From assembly GCA_021783095.1 (NCBI GenBank), contig JAJXUG010000012.1, forward strand, positions 27,493 through 91,492: 64,000 nt of DNA, written 5' to 3'. Position 1 is the first letter of the stretch; each line of letters begins with the position of its first letter. This DNA comes from Chloroflexota bacterium (GTDB lineage: Bacteria; Chloroflexota; Limnocylindria; Limnocylindrales; CSP1-4). Position numbers and translations under genes: made by a program. The notes below the pieces were generated by a model, which had not been told where the DNA came from, made no database searches, and saw only the letters and a program-made list of their open reading frames with translations. Positions 8,160-17,563 of the stretch are shown here, piece after piece.

Positions 8160-8549
8160 CACTTCGTTCACCCCCTCCTCTGCCTCTTTGGCAGACCTGG
8201 TTGCGTCGGCAGACGCCCGTCCTGCCAGTATTGTCGGCTCCCACGGCGTGTCATCAATCCCTCGCTTGATAGAGGTTGGCCAAGCGGAAGTCCTTGGCCA
8301 CGAGACGCGAGCGCAAGCGCTGGGGTTCCAATCCAAGCGCAGCACGAAAGCGGCGCTGCACCAGAACACCCCATAACCCACGCGTTGGTGGGTCCGGCGA
8401 TCGCTGCACACCCACCAACGATCCGGCGCGCGTAAGCCGGCGCTAAGTCGGCCTCGCCAGACTGGCGATCCGCTGGTCAGGTCGAGGGCACCCGAGAAGC
8501 GACATCCGGCGGCAGGGTCGGCCCGATGCGAACGGGCGAGGAGGGTCCC
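8160..8549. other. Non-coding gap
   Basis: No convincing gene. It holds the protease ribosome binding site region at 8163-8180 and the inverted repeat at 8383-8420. Confidence 0.5.
8383..8420. repeat. 11-bp inverted repeat with TTGGTGGGT arms
   Basis: CGTTGGTGGGT and its exact complement ACCCACCAACG flank a 16-base loop. The core CCACCAA recurs in two other non-coding clusters in this window (about 13060 and 32991-33168), so it may be a mobile or structural motif; a terminator or island boundary is also possible. There is no T-run. Confidence 0.55.
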
Positions 8550-8642
8550 GTGTGGGATCGCGTGCGGCGGGCGGGGACGACGTTGGCCCCGTGGATGGCG
8601 CTGGCGATGGCGCTGGTCGTCACATCCGGCAAGCGCTGGTGA
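8550..8642 (+). CDS. 30-residue membrane peptide ending SGKRW
   Basis: A GTG start preceded by GAGGAGG at five bases opens a 30-codon frame: a basic N-terminus (MWDRVRR), one hydrophobic helix (about residues 12-24) and a C-terminus SGKRW directly before TGA. A second unlinked peptide at 15258-15353 has the same length, layout and final SGKRW, which argues that both are real. It would be a single-pass membrane peptide. I do not know its function. The next gene downstream encodes a cupredoxin lipoprotein with its own -10 element. Confidence 0.65.
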   Translation: MWDRVRRAGTTLAPWMALAMALVVTSGKRW

Positions 8643-8847
8643 GCCCTGTGTCCACCATCGGCGCACCGTGGCAGGGCGAGGGCGCGAGTCGTCGCTGGTG
8701 AGCGGCTCCGGGCGGGCCGGCCAGACGCGATCGGCCGGCCCGCCGTCGCCCGAGAGCCGCCAAAAGAAATAGGCCGCGATCGCGGACGGCAGGATCCCGA
8801 GGCGTAGAGCGCCGCGTCGTGGCTCCGGCGCTTTCGTCGCTCTGCCG

Positions 8848-8853
8848 CATCAT
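8848..8853 (+). promoter_or_regulatory. Leaderless -10-like element
   Basis: CATCAT ends six bases before the GTG at 8860, the same geometry as the other leaderless starts. It supports 8860 as the start of the cupredoxin lipoprotein. Confidence 0.35.
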
Positions 8854-8859
8854 GGCGGG

Positions 8860-9555
8860 GTGCACGGACCGCGTCCCCGCCTTCGCTGCGCCGTGTCAGC
8901 TGCCCGGATCAGCCGGGTCGCTGCCGCGATCCCGCTCGTTCCCATCTGCGGGCACGCGCCGCCGGTCCGCCTCGGCCCATCGCTCGTCCGCCTCGTGGTC
9001 TCGCTTGCGGGGCTCGCCGGTGCTGCCCTGCTCCTGGTCGCCTGCGCCGGGCCCGCCGGCCCGACGCCCGCGCCCACGCCGTTCACGCCGGGCACGGCGT
9101 CGAAGCCGCGGAACGTGATCATCGAGATGTACGACTACCGGTACCTGCCGGCGGTCGTCGACCTCGTCCCGGGCGAGACGGTGAACCTCGAGGTGATCAA
9201 CGGCGGTCTCGAGACCCACGAGGCTGTGCTGGGCGACATGCCGGCGCAGCTCGCCTGGGAGTCGGGCGAGGCCGCGACGCTGGGCGCCCCGCCAGGCCCG
9301 ACGCCCTTCGTGTCGCCGCCGGCCGGCTTCGACGGCGCGCGGATCGTCGTGCCGTCCGGCCAGTTGGTGGAGGTCGCCTGGACGGTGCCGCCCGATGCCG
9401 CTGCGGCGTGGTCGGGCTGGTACCTCGGGTGCCACATCCCGGGCCACTGGGCGAAGGGGATGGTGGTGCCCGTGCGCTTCATCAACGGCGCCGACCGGCC
9501 GATCGCCCCAGCCCCGGTGATCCCCTCGATCCTGCCCACGCCCTCGGGGAGCTGA
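8860..9555 (+). CDS. Cupredoxin-domain lipoprotein
   Basis: This 231-residue protein has a lipobox LLVAC with Cys62 as the lipid-attachment residue, a Thr/Pro-rich linker and a cupredoxin domain. Putative copper ligands are His120, Cys191, His196 and Met201, in the pattern GCHIPGHW followed by GM. It should be an extracytoplasmic blue-copper electron carrier or copper-binding lipoprotein. The leader before the lipobox is unusually long with the GTG at 8860; a GTG at 8995 would give a short leader lacking positive charge. I kept 8860 because of the -10-like element. A 7Fe ferredoxin gene follows, with its own promoter. Confidence 0.78.
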   Translation: MHGPRPRLRCAVSAARISRVAAAIPLVPICGHAPPVRLGPSLVRLVVSLAGLAGAALLLVACAGPAGPTPAPTPFTPGTASKPRNVIIEMYDYRYLPAVVDLVPGETVNLEVINGGLETHEAVLGDMPAQLAWESGEAATLGAPPGPTPFVSPPAGFDGARIVVPSGQLVEVAWTVPPDAAAAWSGWYLGCHIPGHWAKGMVVPVRFINGADRPIAPAPVIPSILPTPSGS

Positions 9556-9654
9556 CCGCCGCTCCCGCCCGGCGTGCCGCGGGCCCTGCCTTGACCGGGA
9601 CGAGTGCGCTCGGCTCCCCGCGCAGACGAGGGCCGCCGCACCTGCGCTCGGTGG

Positions 9655-9660
9655 TACGCT
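9655..9660 (+). promoter_or_regulatory. Candidate -10 element for ferredoxin gene
   Basis: TACGCT lies 61 bases before the ferredoxin ATG, giving a leader of about 55 bases with AGGAG at 9706-9710. Confidence 0.35.
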
Positions 9661-9721
9661 CTCGGACTAGGCCGGCTCGCCCGGAATCTCGCTGCGACTT
9701 TGATCAGGAGACCCCTCAACG

Positions 9722-10009
<288 letters not shown>

Positions 10010-10114
10010 CCCGCGCTCGGCCGTTCGCTCGGCCCCCGCGTTTCGTCACGGCTTCGCTCCCGCAGCGGGGCCGTTTCGATTCCCGGCCCAAGGGTCCGCA
10101 AGGGCCGGGCCACG

Positions 10115-10120
10115 TAGACT
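10115..10120 (+). promoter_or_regulatory. Leaderless -10 element
   Basis: TAGACT ends six bases before the GTG at 10127; there is no ribosome binding site between them. Confidence 0.5.
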
Positions 10121-10126
10121 GGCCGC

Positions 10127-11017
10127 GTGCGCATCCTCTCGCTCCACCCGGCGGCCACCGAGATCGTCTACGCCCTCGGCCTGGAGGACGAGCTCGTCGG
10201 CGTCACCGCCTACTGCGACGAGCCACCCGCGGTGCGCCAGCAGCCGACCATCGCGCGCCTGCCGCTCTCGCCGGCGCCAGGACCCCTGCCGGGCCCCGGC
10301 CTGCTCGAGATCGACCGCGATGCGCTCGAGGCGGCGGACCCGGACCTCGTGATCCTGTCCGAGGTCAATCGCGTGTGCCGCGCCGGCTTCCGCGAGGTCC
10401 GCGAGATGGCCGCCGCGATCGACGAGGAGATCGAGGTGCTCAGCCTGGACTCGGTCTCGCTCGAGGGGTCGTTCAACGCGATCCAGACCGTCGGCGCGAT
10501 GACCGAGACGGAGGACGACGCGGTGGACGTGGTCGGAGGGCTCCGCGAGCGGCTGCAGCGTCTCGAGGCCATCGTCGCCAGCCGGCGCGACCACGGCTTC
10601 GTGGCCCCGCGCCTGGTGGCGCTGGAGTGGCTCGACCCGCCTGTGTCGGTCGGGCGCTGGATCCCCGAGCAGGCCAGGCGTGCCGGCGGCTGGGAGCTGA
10701 TGGGGCGCGAGGGGCAGCAGGGCGAGGTGATCACCTGGGCGGCGGTCCGCGAGGTGGACCCGGAGATCCTGGTGCTGATGCCGGCCGGGATGGCCCTGTC
10801 CTCGACGGTGGCTGCTTGGGCCAAGCTGCCGCGACCGGCCGGCTGGGCGGAGCTGCGGGCGGTCCGCGAAGGGCGCGTCTTCGCGGTCGACGCGTCGGCC
10901 TACTTCTGGCGCCCGGGACCGCGGCTGCTCGAGGGGATCGAGGTGCTCGCGGAGATCATCGACCCCAGGGCGTTCGACGGCATGTCGGTCCCCAACAGCT
11001 TCGTCCGAGTGGACTGA
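10127..11017 (+). CDS. Cobalamin-binding (BtuF-like) protein
   Basis: This 296-residue protein belongs to the periplasmic-binding-protein-like class III family that includes BtuF and siderophore-binding proteins. It opens with MRILSLHPAATEIVYALG, the usual first strand and helix, and continues with the DLVILSE segment and a C-terminal domain containing VFAVDAS. No signal peptide precedes the fold and no ABC permease or ATPase neighbours it, so it is probably cytosolic, as in many free-standing cobalamin-binding annotations. No cobalamin riboswitch is visible in the 117-base upstream gap. The fold is firm, the ligand inferred from similarity. Confidence 0.7.
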   Translation: MRILSLHPAATEIVYALGLEDELVGVTAYCDEPPAVRQQPTIARLPLSPAPGPLPGPGLLEIDRDALEAADPDLVILSEVNRVCRAGFREVREMAAAIDEEIEVLSLDSVSLEGSFNAIQTVGAMTETEDDAVDVVGGLRERLQRLEAIVASRRDHGFVAPRLVALEWLDPPVSVGRWIPEQARRAGGWELMGREGQQGEVITWAAVREVDPEILVLMPAGMALSSTVAAWAKLPRPAGWAELRAVREGRVFAVDASAYFWRPGPRLLEGIEVLAEIIDPRAFDGMSVPNSFVRVD

Positions 11018-11024
11018 GCGAAGC

Positions 11025-11060
11025 CCGAGACCGAGCCGAGCCCGAGCCGAGCCCGAGGCG
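11025..11060 (+). repeat. Hexanucleotide GAGCCG/GAGCCC repeat
   Basis: A run of degenerate GAGCCG/GAGCCC hexamers fills the gap before the methyltransferase start. A similar run occurs inside that gene at about 11255-11320, where it encodes the Pro/Glu/Ala-rich linker. Confidence 0.6.
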
Positions 11061-11972
11061 ATGCCGTTCCGCTCCCGCTTCGACTGCCTGTGGTGCGGTG
11101 ACGCCTGGACGGCCCGCGGGCCGGCCGACCTGGAGGGCTGGGCACAGCTGTGCCCGACCTGCCTGGGCCGCGCCGGGTCGAACGCGTTCCTCCGCGGCCG
11201 CCTGCGGATCGCGCTGGCCGAGCGCGCCGCCGAAGCAGACGCCGAAGTCGGGCCCCGAGCCGGACCCGCAGCCGAGCCCCGAGCCGGAACCGAAGTCGAA
11301 GCTGGGCCCCGAGCCGCTGTCCGCGTCGAGCGTTCTGAACCTCGCGCCGCCCCGATCCTCCGTCGCCCGGCGCACGCCGCGCCCGCGTTGCCGGACGACT
11401 GGTTCCTGCGTCGCGGCCCGTTCGAGCGCGGTCCGGTCCACGACACGGCGTGGGCCGCGGAGCTCGACGTCGTCACGCGCTGGCTCGACACCCAGCCGCT
11501 CTACGGCCGGATCCTCGAGCCTGGCGCCGGCGTCGGGTTCTTCTCCCCGCTGCTCGCCGAGCGCGGTGAGCTCCACGCCACGGACCCCGACGGCGCGGCG
11601 CTCGACATCGCGCGCGGCCGCCTTGTCGCCCATCGCCTGCGGGCCCACCTCCACGTCGCGGACCCTTGGGCAGGGCCCTCGCCCGACGAGCGGCCGTTCG
11701 ACGGGCTCGTCGCCTCGTTCCTCTTAGGCCGGGTGCGCGGCGCCGGGGTCGACCCCGCCTCGGCATCGCTTCGGGCACGCCTTCGCCCGGGCGGACGCCT
11801 GGCCGTCATCGACCTCCGACCCGATCCCGCCGGCGGCCCGCCACCCGGGATCGCCTGGTCGTACCACGACCGCGACGTCCTGGAGGCCGCGCTGGCACGA
11901 GCCGGGTTCGCCGACGTCGAGGTCGCCCTCACCGGCCGCTTCTTCCTGACGGTCGCCGCCGAGGCCGGCTGA
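11061..11972 (+). CDS. SAM methyltransferase with zinc ribbon
   Basis: This 303-residue protein has an N-terminal CxxC...CxxC zinc ribbon (CLWC, then CPTC), a low-complexity Glu/Pro/Arg/Ala linker and a class I methyltransferase domain with motif I LEPGAGVGFF and a motif II-like ATDPDG. Substrate is unknown; the layout resembles putative RNA or protein methyltransferases. The linker is encoded by degenerate hexamer repeats that also fill the gap upstream of the ATG, so length variation between strains is likely. No ribosome binding site precedes the ATG. proC follows with its own promoter. Confidence 0.7.
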   Translation: MPFRSRFDCLWCGDAWTARGPADLEGWAQLCPTCLGRAGSNAFLRGRLRIALAERAAEADAEVGPRAGPAAEPRAGTEVEAGPRAAVRVERSEPRAAPILRRPAHAAPALPDDWFLRRGPFERGPVHDTAWAAELDVVTRWLDTQPLYGRILEPGAGVGFFSPLLAERGELHATDPDGAALDIARGRLVAHRLRAHLHVADPWAGPSPDERPFDGLVASFLLGRVRGAGVDPASASLRARLRPGGRLAVIDLRPDPAGGPPPGIAWSYHDRDVLEAALARAGFADVEVALTGRFFLTVAAEAG

Positions 11973-11991
11973 GACCCAGATTCGCGGTGAT

Positions 11992-11997
11992 ATCCTC
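11992..11997 (+). promoter_or_regulatory. Leaderless -10 element for proC
   Basis: TATCCT ends seven bases before the proC ATG, with no ribosome binding site in between. Confidence 0.45.
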
Positions 11998-12004
11998 CGG
12001 CCCG

Positions 12005-12874
12005 ATGTCACCCTTGGCGAACCGCACGATCGCGACCGTCGGCTCCGGCGTGATGGCCGAGGCGATGATCGTCGGGCTGCTCGCGGACCGGCTGGTGGAT
12101 CCGGGTCAGATCGTCGCCAGCCATCCCCGCGCCGAGCGCCGTGACGCGCTGGCCTCGACCCACGGCATCCGCACCGTCGCCTCCAACGTCGAGGCCGCAG
12201 AGGGTGCCGACGTCATCATCCTCGCGGTCAAGCCGCAGATGCTCGCAAGGGTTGGCCGCGAGATCGGGCCGCACCTGCGCGCCGGGCAGCTCGTGCTCTC
12301 TGTTCTCGCCGGCCCCACCTCGGCCGCGCTCGTGGCGGCGCTCGGCCACGACCAGGTCGTCCGTGCGATGCCCAACACGCCCGCCCGGATCGGCGCCGGC
12401 ATGACGGTCTGGTACGCGACGCCCTCGACGACTCCCGAGCAGCGCGCCCAGGCGAAGGCGCTGCTGTCAGCCCTTGGCGCGGAGCTCGAGGTCGAGGACG
12501 AGAAGTGGGTGGCGATGGCCACCGCCGTCTCGGGCACGGGCCCCGCCTACGTGTTCCTCGTCATGGAGGCGCTGATCGACGCGGCGGTCCACCTGGGCTT
12601 CCCGCGCCACATCGCCCACGACCTCGTGATCGAGACGCTCGAGGGCTCGACCCGCTTCGCCAAGCAGTCGGGCGACCACCCGGCCGTCCTGCGCAACATG
12701 GTCACCTCGCCCGGCGGCACCTCGGCCGCGGCACTCCACGAGCTTGAGTCGGGCCGCCTGCGCACGGTCCTGTCCGAGGCCGTGTGGGCCGCCTTCCGCC
12801 GGACGGTGGAGCTGGGCGACCAGCTGGAGGCGCAGCTGGGCGTCGAGACACCCGGGGGCAAGCCGGGGCACTAG
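12005..12874 (+). CDS. proC: Pyrroline-5-carboxylate reductase
   Basis: This 289-residue enzyme reduces 1-pyrroline-5-carboxylate to L-proline with NAD(P)H, the last step of proline synthesis. The N-terminal Rossmann fold shows GSGVMAEAM, followed by AVKPQ and MPNTPA; the C-terminal helical domain has AVSGTGPAYVF and the family signature SPGGTSAAAL. Length is normal. The ATG at 12005 follows a -10-like TATCCT by seven bases. Proline dehydrogenase, the opposite pathway, is encoded 1.2 kb downstream in a separate unit. Confidence 0.94.
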   Translation: MSPLANRTIATVGSGVMAEAMIVGLLADRLVDPGQIVASHPRAERRDALASTHGIRTVASNVEAAEGADVIILAVKPQMLARVGREIGPHLRAGQLVLSVLAGPTSAALVAALGHDQVVRAMPNTPARIGAGMTVWYATPSTTPEQRAQAKALLSALGAELEVEDEKWVAMATAVSGTGPAYVFLVMEALIDAAVHLGFPRHIAHDLVIETLEGSTRFAKQSGDHPAVLRNMVTSPGGTSAAALHELESGRLRTVLSEAVWAAFRRTVELGDQLEAQLGVETPGGKPGH

Positions 12875-12916
12875 TCACCGCTCGGGGAAGCCGTGGGCGA
12901 CGGGTCGAGGGGGGCG

Positions 12917-13007
12917 GTGGCGCTTCGGCGCGGCCGCCGGCACCCCGGGATGGGCGCGGTGGCGCTTCGGCGCGGCCGCCGGCACCCCGGGATGGGCGCG
13001 GTGGCGC
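12917..13007 (+). repeat. 42-bp tandem repeat, 2.2 copies
   Basis: A 42-base unit beginning GTGGCGCTTCGG is repeated at 12917-12958 and 12959-13000, with the first seven bases repeated again. It lies in the gap after proC. The copies look identical, implying a recent duplication. Confidence 0.8.
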
Positions 13008-13059
13008 AGGGTCACCAAGCCACGGCGCGGCCACCGATTGGGCACGAGGATGGTGACTC

Positions 13060-13091
13060 GGGCGCACCAACCACTCGATTGGTGAGCGCCC
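13060..13091. repeat. Inverted repeat with ACCAA/TTGGT core
   Basis: GGGCGCACCAA pairs with TTGGTGAGCGCCC across an 8-base loop. CACCAA also occurs at about 13013 and 13094. The rest of 12875-13205 contains no gene I can support. Confidence 0.5.
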
Positions 13092-13205
13092 GTCACCAAG
13101 ATTGCCCCAGACCAGACTCACGGTGACCGAATTTCAGGTGCGCTCGTGACCAAGCGACGAGAGGATCCGCCGCTCGGCCGCGAAAGCGCGTCGCCGAACG
13201 TCCCG

Positions 13206-13274
13206 CTAGGAGGCCCTTGAGGCCTTCGGCTTCGAGACCTTCGGCTTCTTGGGTGTCTTGGCCTTCTTGTCCAC
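13206..13274 (-). CDS. 22-residue lysine-rich peptide
   Basis: A GTG at 13274, preceded by GAGGAG at seven bases, opens a 22-codon frame made almost only of Lys, Pro, Ala and Ser (MDKKAKTPKKPK followed by VSKPKASRAS). The clear ribosome binding site is the main reason to call it. Composition resembles histone-like or ribosome-associated basic tails, but function is unknown. It lies downstream of the DUF1003-like gene on the same strand, with a 146-base gap. Confidence 0.5.
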   Translation of the reverse strand: MDKKAKTPKKPKVSKPKASRAS

Positions 13275-13420
13275 GGTGTGTCTCCTCAGGCTAGTCGCGC
13301 GTCGCGGCACGGGTGGCGATCGTCGCCGCCCCGGCATCATGCACCTCTCGCGCCCAATGGGCCACCACGCCAGAGGGGCTGCGGTGCCGGGCCGCCCGGC
13401 CGCACCCATTCGCGCTGGCC

Positions 13421-13873
13421 CTACGCCTTCGCGATGAGCTGCGCCTCGAGCGCCCCGACCTTGTCCAGCAGCGCGTTGAGCGCCTCGTCCTGCGCGATGA
13501 GGTGCTTCTGGATCTGCCCAGCCTCGTGGAAGGTCGCCTCGGCGTCCTTGTAGGTCATTTCCGAGCGTTTGTCCGACGCCTTGCCCAGGATGTTCTGGCC
13601 GACCATGATCACGGACAGCATGACCAGCTGGATGAACGTCTGGCTCACCCATTGGATGAGCGTGAGCGTGCCGCCCTGGATCGCATCCGGGAGGACGATG
13701 AGCGCGAGCACGGCGAAGACGTAGGCGCACCACATCGTGCCGACGGCTGTCGTGAGGCTGAGAGCGATCTTGCCGTTGATGCCGACGTGCTCGTCGACCG
13801 TCTTGGGCGGTCCCGCTTCCTTGCGGGCCGCGATCCGGGGGTGCGGCACGTGCTGGAAGTCGATTGCGGCCAT
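13421..13873 (-). CDS. DUF1003-like membrane protein
   Basis: This 150-residue protein has two hydrophobic segments (about residues 28-57 and 66-86) followed by a charged helical tail. The segment between, MLSVIMVGQNILGKASDKR, resembles the DUF1003 family, whose typical core is LMSQNRQADRDR. GAGGAG lies six bases before the ATG at 13873, so the start is clear. It is divergent from proline dehydrogenase. Function of the family is unknown. Confidence 0.65.
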   Translation of the reverse strand: MAAIDFQHVPHPRIAARKEAGPPKTVDEHVGINGKIALSLTTAVGTMWCAYVFAVLALIVLPDAIQGGTLTLIQWVSQTFIQLVMLSVIMVGQNILGKASDKRSEMTYKDAEATFHEAGQIQKHLIAQDEALNALLDKVGALEAQLIAKA

Positions 13874-14052
13874 CTTGTCCTCCTCGACCCGCCGGCGGCC
13901 GGCTGGCGCTGCAACGTCACGGTCCGGGGGGGACCGCATGGCCCCGAATCTAGCCGTCATAGCGCCTGCCCGCGCGCGCATCGGTGAGCGATATTCTCGA
14001 CTGGTTCGACCCGAGCCCGGTTGGCGCCCGTTTTCGCGCCAGACCACTGGAG

Positions 14053-15054
<1,002 letters not shown>

Positions 15055-15257
15055 GCGGGGGGATCCATCAGCTGAGCGGGGGTCCATTCGCCGCCGCGGT
15101 CGAGGGCGCGCCGGGGTCGAGCGCCGGCGGGGCCGAAACCCCCGAAGAATCGAAGAGCCGCCGGGGAGGAGGTCCATCCGGCGGCCCGTTCGCATGCGGT
15201 GGGCACTCACCGCGTCTTGGTCAGCAATCCCTCGCGGGGCTGATCACCAGCGGCGGC
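15055..15257. repeat. Gap with short direct repeats
   Basis: GCTGAGCGGGGG occurs twice near 15049-15086, each followed by a TCCATC/TCCATT. Nothing coding is supported between the two convergent genes. Confidence 0.4.
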
Positions 15258-15353
15258 TCACCAGCGCTTCCCCGAGTTGATGATGAACGCGAATGCCGCC
15301 ATGCTGCCGAGCATCATCGTCGCCCGGTAGGCGTACCACTTGACTGTCTTCAC
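15258..15353 (-). CDS. 31-residue membrane peptide ending SGKRW
   Basis: A GTG at 15353, with AGGGG seven bases upstream, opens a 31-codon frame: [10 protein letters not shown], one hydrophobic helix (about residues 12-26), then NSGKRW and TGA. It matches the peptide at 8550-8642 in length, basic N-terminus, single helix, a shared Met-Ala-x-Ala-like helix and the final SGKRW. A candidate -10 (TACGTT) lies about 60 bases upstream. Function unknown. The two copies are 7 kb apart and on opposite strands, so they are not a local duplication. Confidence 0.65.
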   Translation of the reverse strand: MKTVKWYAYRATMMLGSMAAFAFIINSGKRW

Positions 15354-15540
15354 GCCTGCGCCCCTTGTTTCCTTGCCGCCGGGGATGGGCCTCCTTCGGC
15401 GCTGGACCGCGAACGTAGCCCGTGTCGGTACGGTTGCGGAATAGCCCGTAGGTACTGGTACCCACTGATCCGATGGGCACAGGTGCGCTCCGGCACCACC
15501 CCGTGGCGCCAGGCAGCCTCGCCGCGGGCACGCGGTGCGG

Positions 15541-15546
15541 CACTAT
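15541..15546 (+). promoter_or_regulatory. Leaderless -10-like element
   Basis: CACTAT ends six bases before the ATG at 15553. An inverted repeat GGTAC-TG-GTACC lies upstream at 15451-15462 and might be an operator. Confidence 0.4.
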
Positions 15547-15552
15547 TGGCCC

Positions 15553-16362
15553 ATGAGTGACATGGCTCGCAGCACCATCCCGCCCCTCCCGCCGCGCCCC
15601 GACCTGCGACGTCGCGTGCTCGCCGGGGAGCCCTTGATCGGCGCCTGGGTGACGCTGGGATCGCTCGCGTCGGCCGAGCTTCTGGCGCGGGCCGGCTTCG
15701 ACTGGGTGGTCATCGACCTCGAGCACGGCATGGGCTCCGAGGCAGACGTCCACGGCCAGCTGCTCGCGGTGCAGGGGACGCCGACGTGCGCGCTGGTGCG
15801 CGTGGCTTCGTCCGAGCGGCTGAGGATCGGGCGTGCGCTCGACCTCGGCGCGGACGGGCTGATGATCCCGCGCCTCGAGACGCCGGCCGAGGTGGACGAG
15901 GCGCTGCACTGGATGCGCTACCCGCCGGCCGGGACCCGTGGTGTCGCGCTGCCCACTCGCGGCGGCGGCTACCTCGGCATCGGCCACGCGGACCTCGCGG
16001 CGACGGTCAACGAGCGGGTGCTCGGGGTGTTCCAAGTCGAGTCGCCCGAGGCCGTGGCGGTCGCGGACCAGCTTGCGGCGATCGAGGGCGTGGACGTGCT
16101 GTTCGTCGGCCCGGCCGACCTCTCGCACGCGATGGGGATGCCGGGGCGCTTCGCCGAGCCCGCCTTCACCGACGCGCTCGACGCGGTGGTCGCCGCTTGC
16201 CGGGCGCACGGCAAGTCGGCCGGGATCCTGCTCGCGGACGCGTCGCTCGTGCCGGACTATCGCGACCGCGGCTTCACGTTCCTCGGCGTCGGCTCGGACT
16301 CGGGCTGGGTGGCGTCGGGCGCGAGGGCGCAGGCCACCGCCGCTCGCGCCGCCCTGACCTGA
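15553..16362 (+). CDS. HpcH/HpaI family aldolase
   Basis: This 269-residue TIM-barrel protein belongs to the HpcH/HpaI class II pyruvate-aldolase family, which cleaves or forms 2-keto-3-deoxy acids with a divalent metal. Key segments are [19 protein letters not shown], the MIPRLET strand carrying a metal-binding Glu, and [12 protein letters not shown] with the second acidic ligand. The ATG at 15553 sits six bases after a -10-like hexamer; an in-frame ATG at 15535 is less likely. It stands alone, so the natural substrate (hydroxy-keto acid of sugar or aromatic breakdown) is unknown. Confidence 0.85.
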   Translation: MSDMARSTIPPLPPRPDLRRRVLAGEPLIGAWVTLGSLASAELLARAGFDWVVIDLEHGMGSEADVHGQLLAVQGTPTCALVRVASSERLRIGRALDLGADGLMIPRLETPAEVDEALHWMRYPPAGTRGVALPTRGGGYLGIGHADLAATVNERVLGVFQVESPEAVAVADQLAAIEGVDVLFVGPADLSHAMGMPGRFAEPAFTDALDAVVAACRAHGKSAGILLADASLVPDYRDRGFTFLGVGSDSGWVASGARAQATAARAALT

Positions 16363-16403
16363 TCTGCTGCGGGCCCCTGGCCTCCGCGCCCTGAGGAGCG
16401 AAC

Positions 16404-17378
16404 CTACTCCTCGCCCAGGCGCAGGATCGGCTGCGGCAGCTCCGCCGGCTCGCCCCGTCCGCCCGTCTGCGACAGCACCACGCCGAGGAGGATCAGCACG
16501 CCGCCCACCAGCTGGATCGGCCCGAGACGCTCGCCGAGCAGGATCCCGGCGGCCACGATGGTCCACAGCGGCTCGACCGTCGACAGCAGCGACGCCTGCG
16601 CGGCACCCACCCGCTGCGCCCCGGCGTAGAACGCCTGGACGGCGATCCAGCCCGCCACCACGCCCACCCCCAGCATTCCCGGCCAGGCCGCGGCGGGGAT
16701 CGTCGAGGGGAGCACCGGGTGGCCCAGCGCGAGGCAGATGACCCAGTACGCGACGCCGGTCGTGCTCAGCATCACCGCGCCCACCGCGGAGGCGTTCGAG
16801 GCGCCCTCGGCCTCGCTGCCCACCGCGTCGCTGGTCTCGCCAGAGTGCCGGGCCGCCATGATGATCCACACCGAGTACAGCAGCGGCGACACGATCACCA
16901 GCACCAGCCCGCCGATGGGGGGCATCTCCGACGCGTTGATCCCGCCCACCGCCAGGACCACGCCCAGCACCGCGATGCCGAGCGCGGTCCACGCCCGCCG
17001 CCCCTCGAGCGGCCGGCCGAAGCGCAGCGCCAGCACGGCCACGATGGGCGGGTAGATGTACACGATCAGCGCCGCGAGCGAGAGCGGCGTGGTCGTGATG
17101 CCCGCGAAGTAGGTGGCGGTGTTCGAGAGGTAGTAGATGCCCAGGCCGATCGACGCGAGCAGCATTCGGCGGGGCATCGTGCGCAGCCCACGCCGACGCG
17201 ACGGGCTGACGAGCAGGACCAGCCACGCCAGGCCGCCGGCCAGCAGGAACCGCCAGGCCATGAGCGTCAGCCAGTCGATCCCCGCGGCGTAGGCGGGGCG
17301 CGCGAAGAGCCCGCCCGAGCCGAACGAGATCGCGCTGATGACGACGAGGCCGATGCCGACGAGTCGAGTGCGATTCAC
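16404..17378 (-). CDS. EamA/DMT-family transporter
   Basis: This protein of about 324 residues has ten hydrophobic segments arranged as two EamA repeats, the drug/metabolite transporter layout. Typical motifs are the N-terminal SFGSGGLFARPA, the second-half GAAQASLLSTVEPLW and GERLGPIQLVGGVLIL. It probably exports or imports a small metabolite or amino acid; substrate cannot be read from sequence. The GTG at 17378 has a TACCCT seven bases upstream, so this start is preferred to more upstream ones. It is divergent from the kor operon, 185 bases away. Confidence 0.82.
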   Translation of the reverse strand: MNRTRLVGIGLVVISAISFGSGGLFARPAYAAGIDWLTLMAWRFLLAGGLAWLVLLVSPSRRRGLRTMPRRMLLASIGLGIYYLSNTATYFAGITTTPLSLAALIVYIYPPIVAVLALRFGRPLEGRRAWTALGIAVLGVVLAVGGINASEMPPIGGLVLVIVSPLLYSVWIIMAARHSGETSDAVGSEAEGASNASAVGAVMLSTTGVAYWVICLALGHPVLPSTIPAAAWPGMLGVGVVAGWIAVQAFYAGAQRVGAAQASLLSTVEPLWTIVAAGILLGERLGPIQLVGGVLILLGVVLSQTGGRGEPAELPQPILRLGEE

Positions 17379-17385
17379 CCGGCGG

Positions 17386-17391
17386 AGGGTA
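17386..17391 (-). promoter_or_regulatory. Leaderless -10 element for EamA gene
   Basis: On the minus strand TACCCT ends seven bases before the GTG start at 17378. Confidence 0.45.
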
Positions 17392-17551
17392 CCGGCTGGC
17401 GGGGCTGCCGGGCGGCCCGCGACCGGGTGCTGGAACTCCTGGAGACAATGTGCTGCCTCCCGCCCGATCCGCGCCACACCACGGGAAACCTGCCGCTCGG
17501 CCCCCATTCGCTGGGCCGCCCCGCCCCCCGCGGTCCCGGTCGCGGCAGCGG

Positions 17552-17557
17552 TAGACT
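17552..17557 (+). promoter_or_regulatory. Leaderless -10 element of kor operon
   Basis: TAGACT ends six bases before the GTG at 17564, the same hexamer and spacing as at 10115. Confidence 0.5.
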
Positions 17558-17563
17558 TGGTGC

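Noticed and set aside
8620..8865. Minus-strand 81-codon frame with a hydrophobic segment
   Set aside because: It has no ribosome binding site, overlaps the GTG and -10 region of the cupredoxin lipoprotein gene, and shows no recognisable domain; it may be a remnant but cannot be supported.
10065..10095. Sequence resembling a tRNA T-arm (GTTTCGATTCCCGG)
   Set aside because: The flanking bases do not pair as a 5-bp T-stem and no acceptor, D or anticodon arms surround it.
10010..10126. Cobalamin riboswitch before the BtuF-like gene
   Set aside because: No B12-box-like sequence and the gene appears leaderless from TAGACT at 10115.
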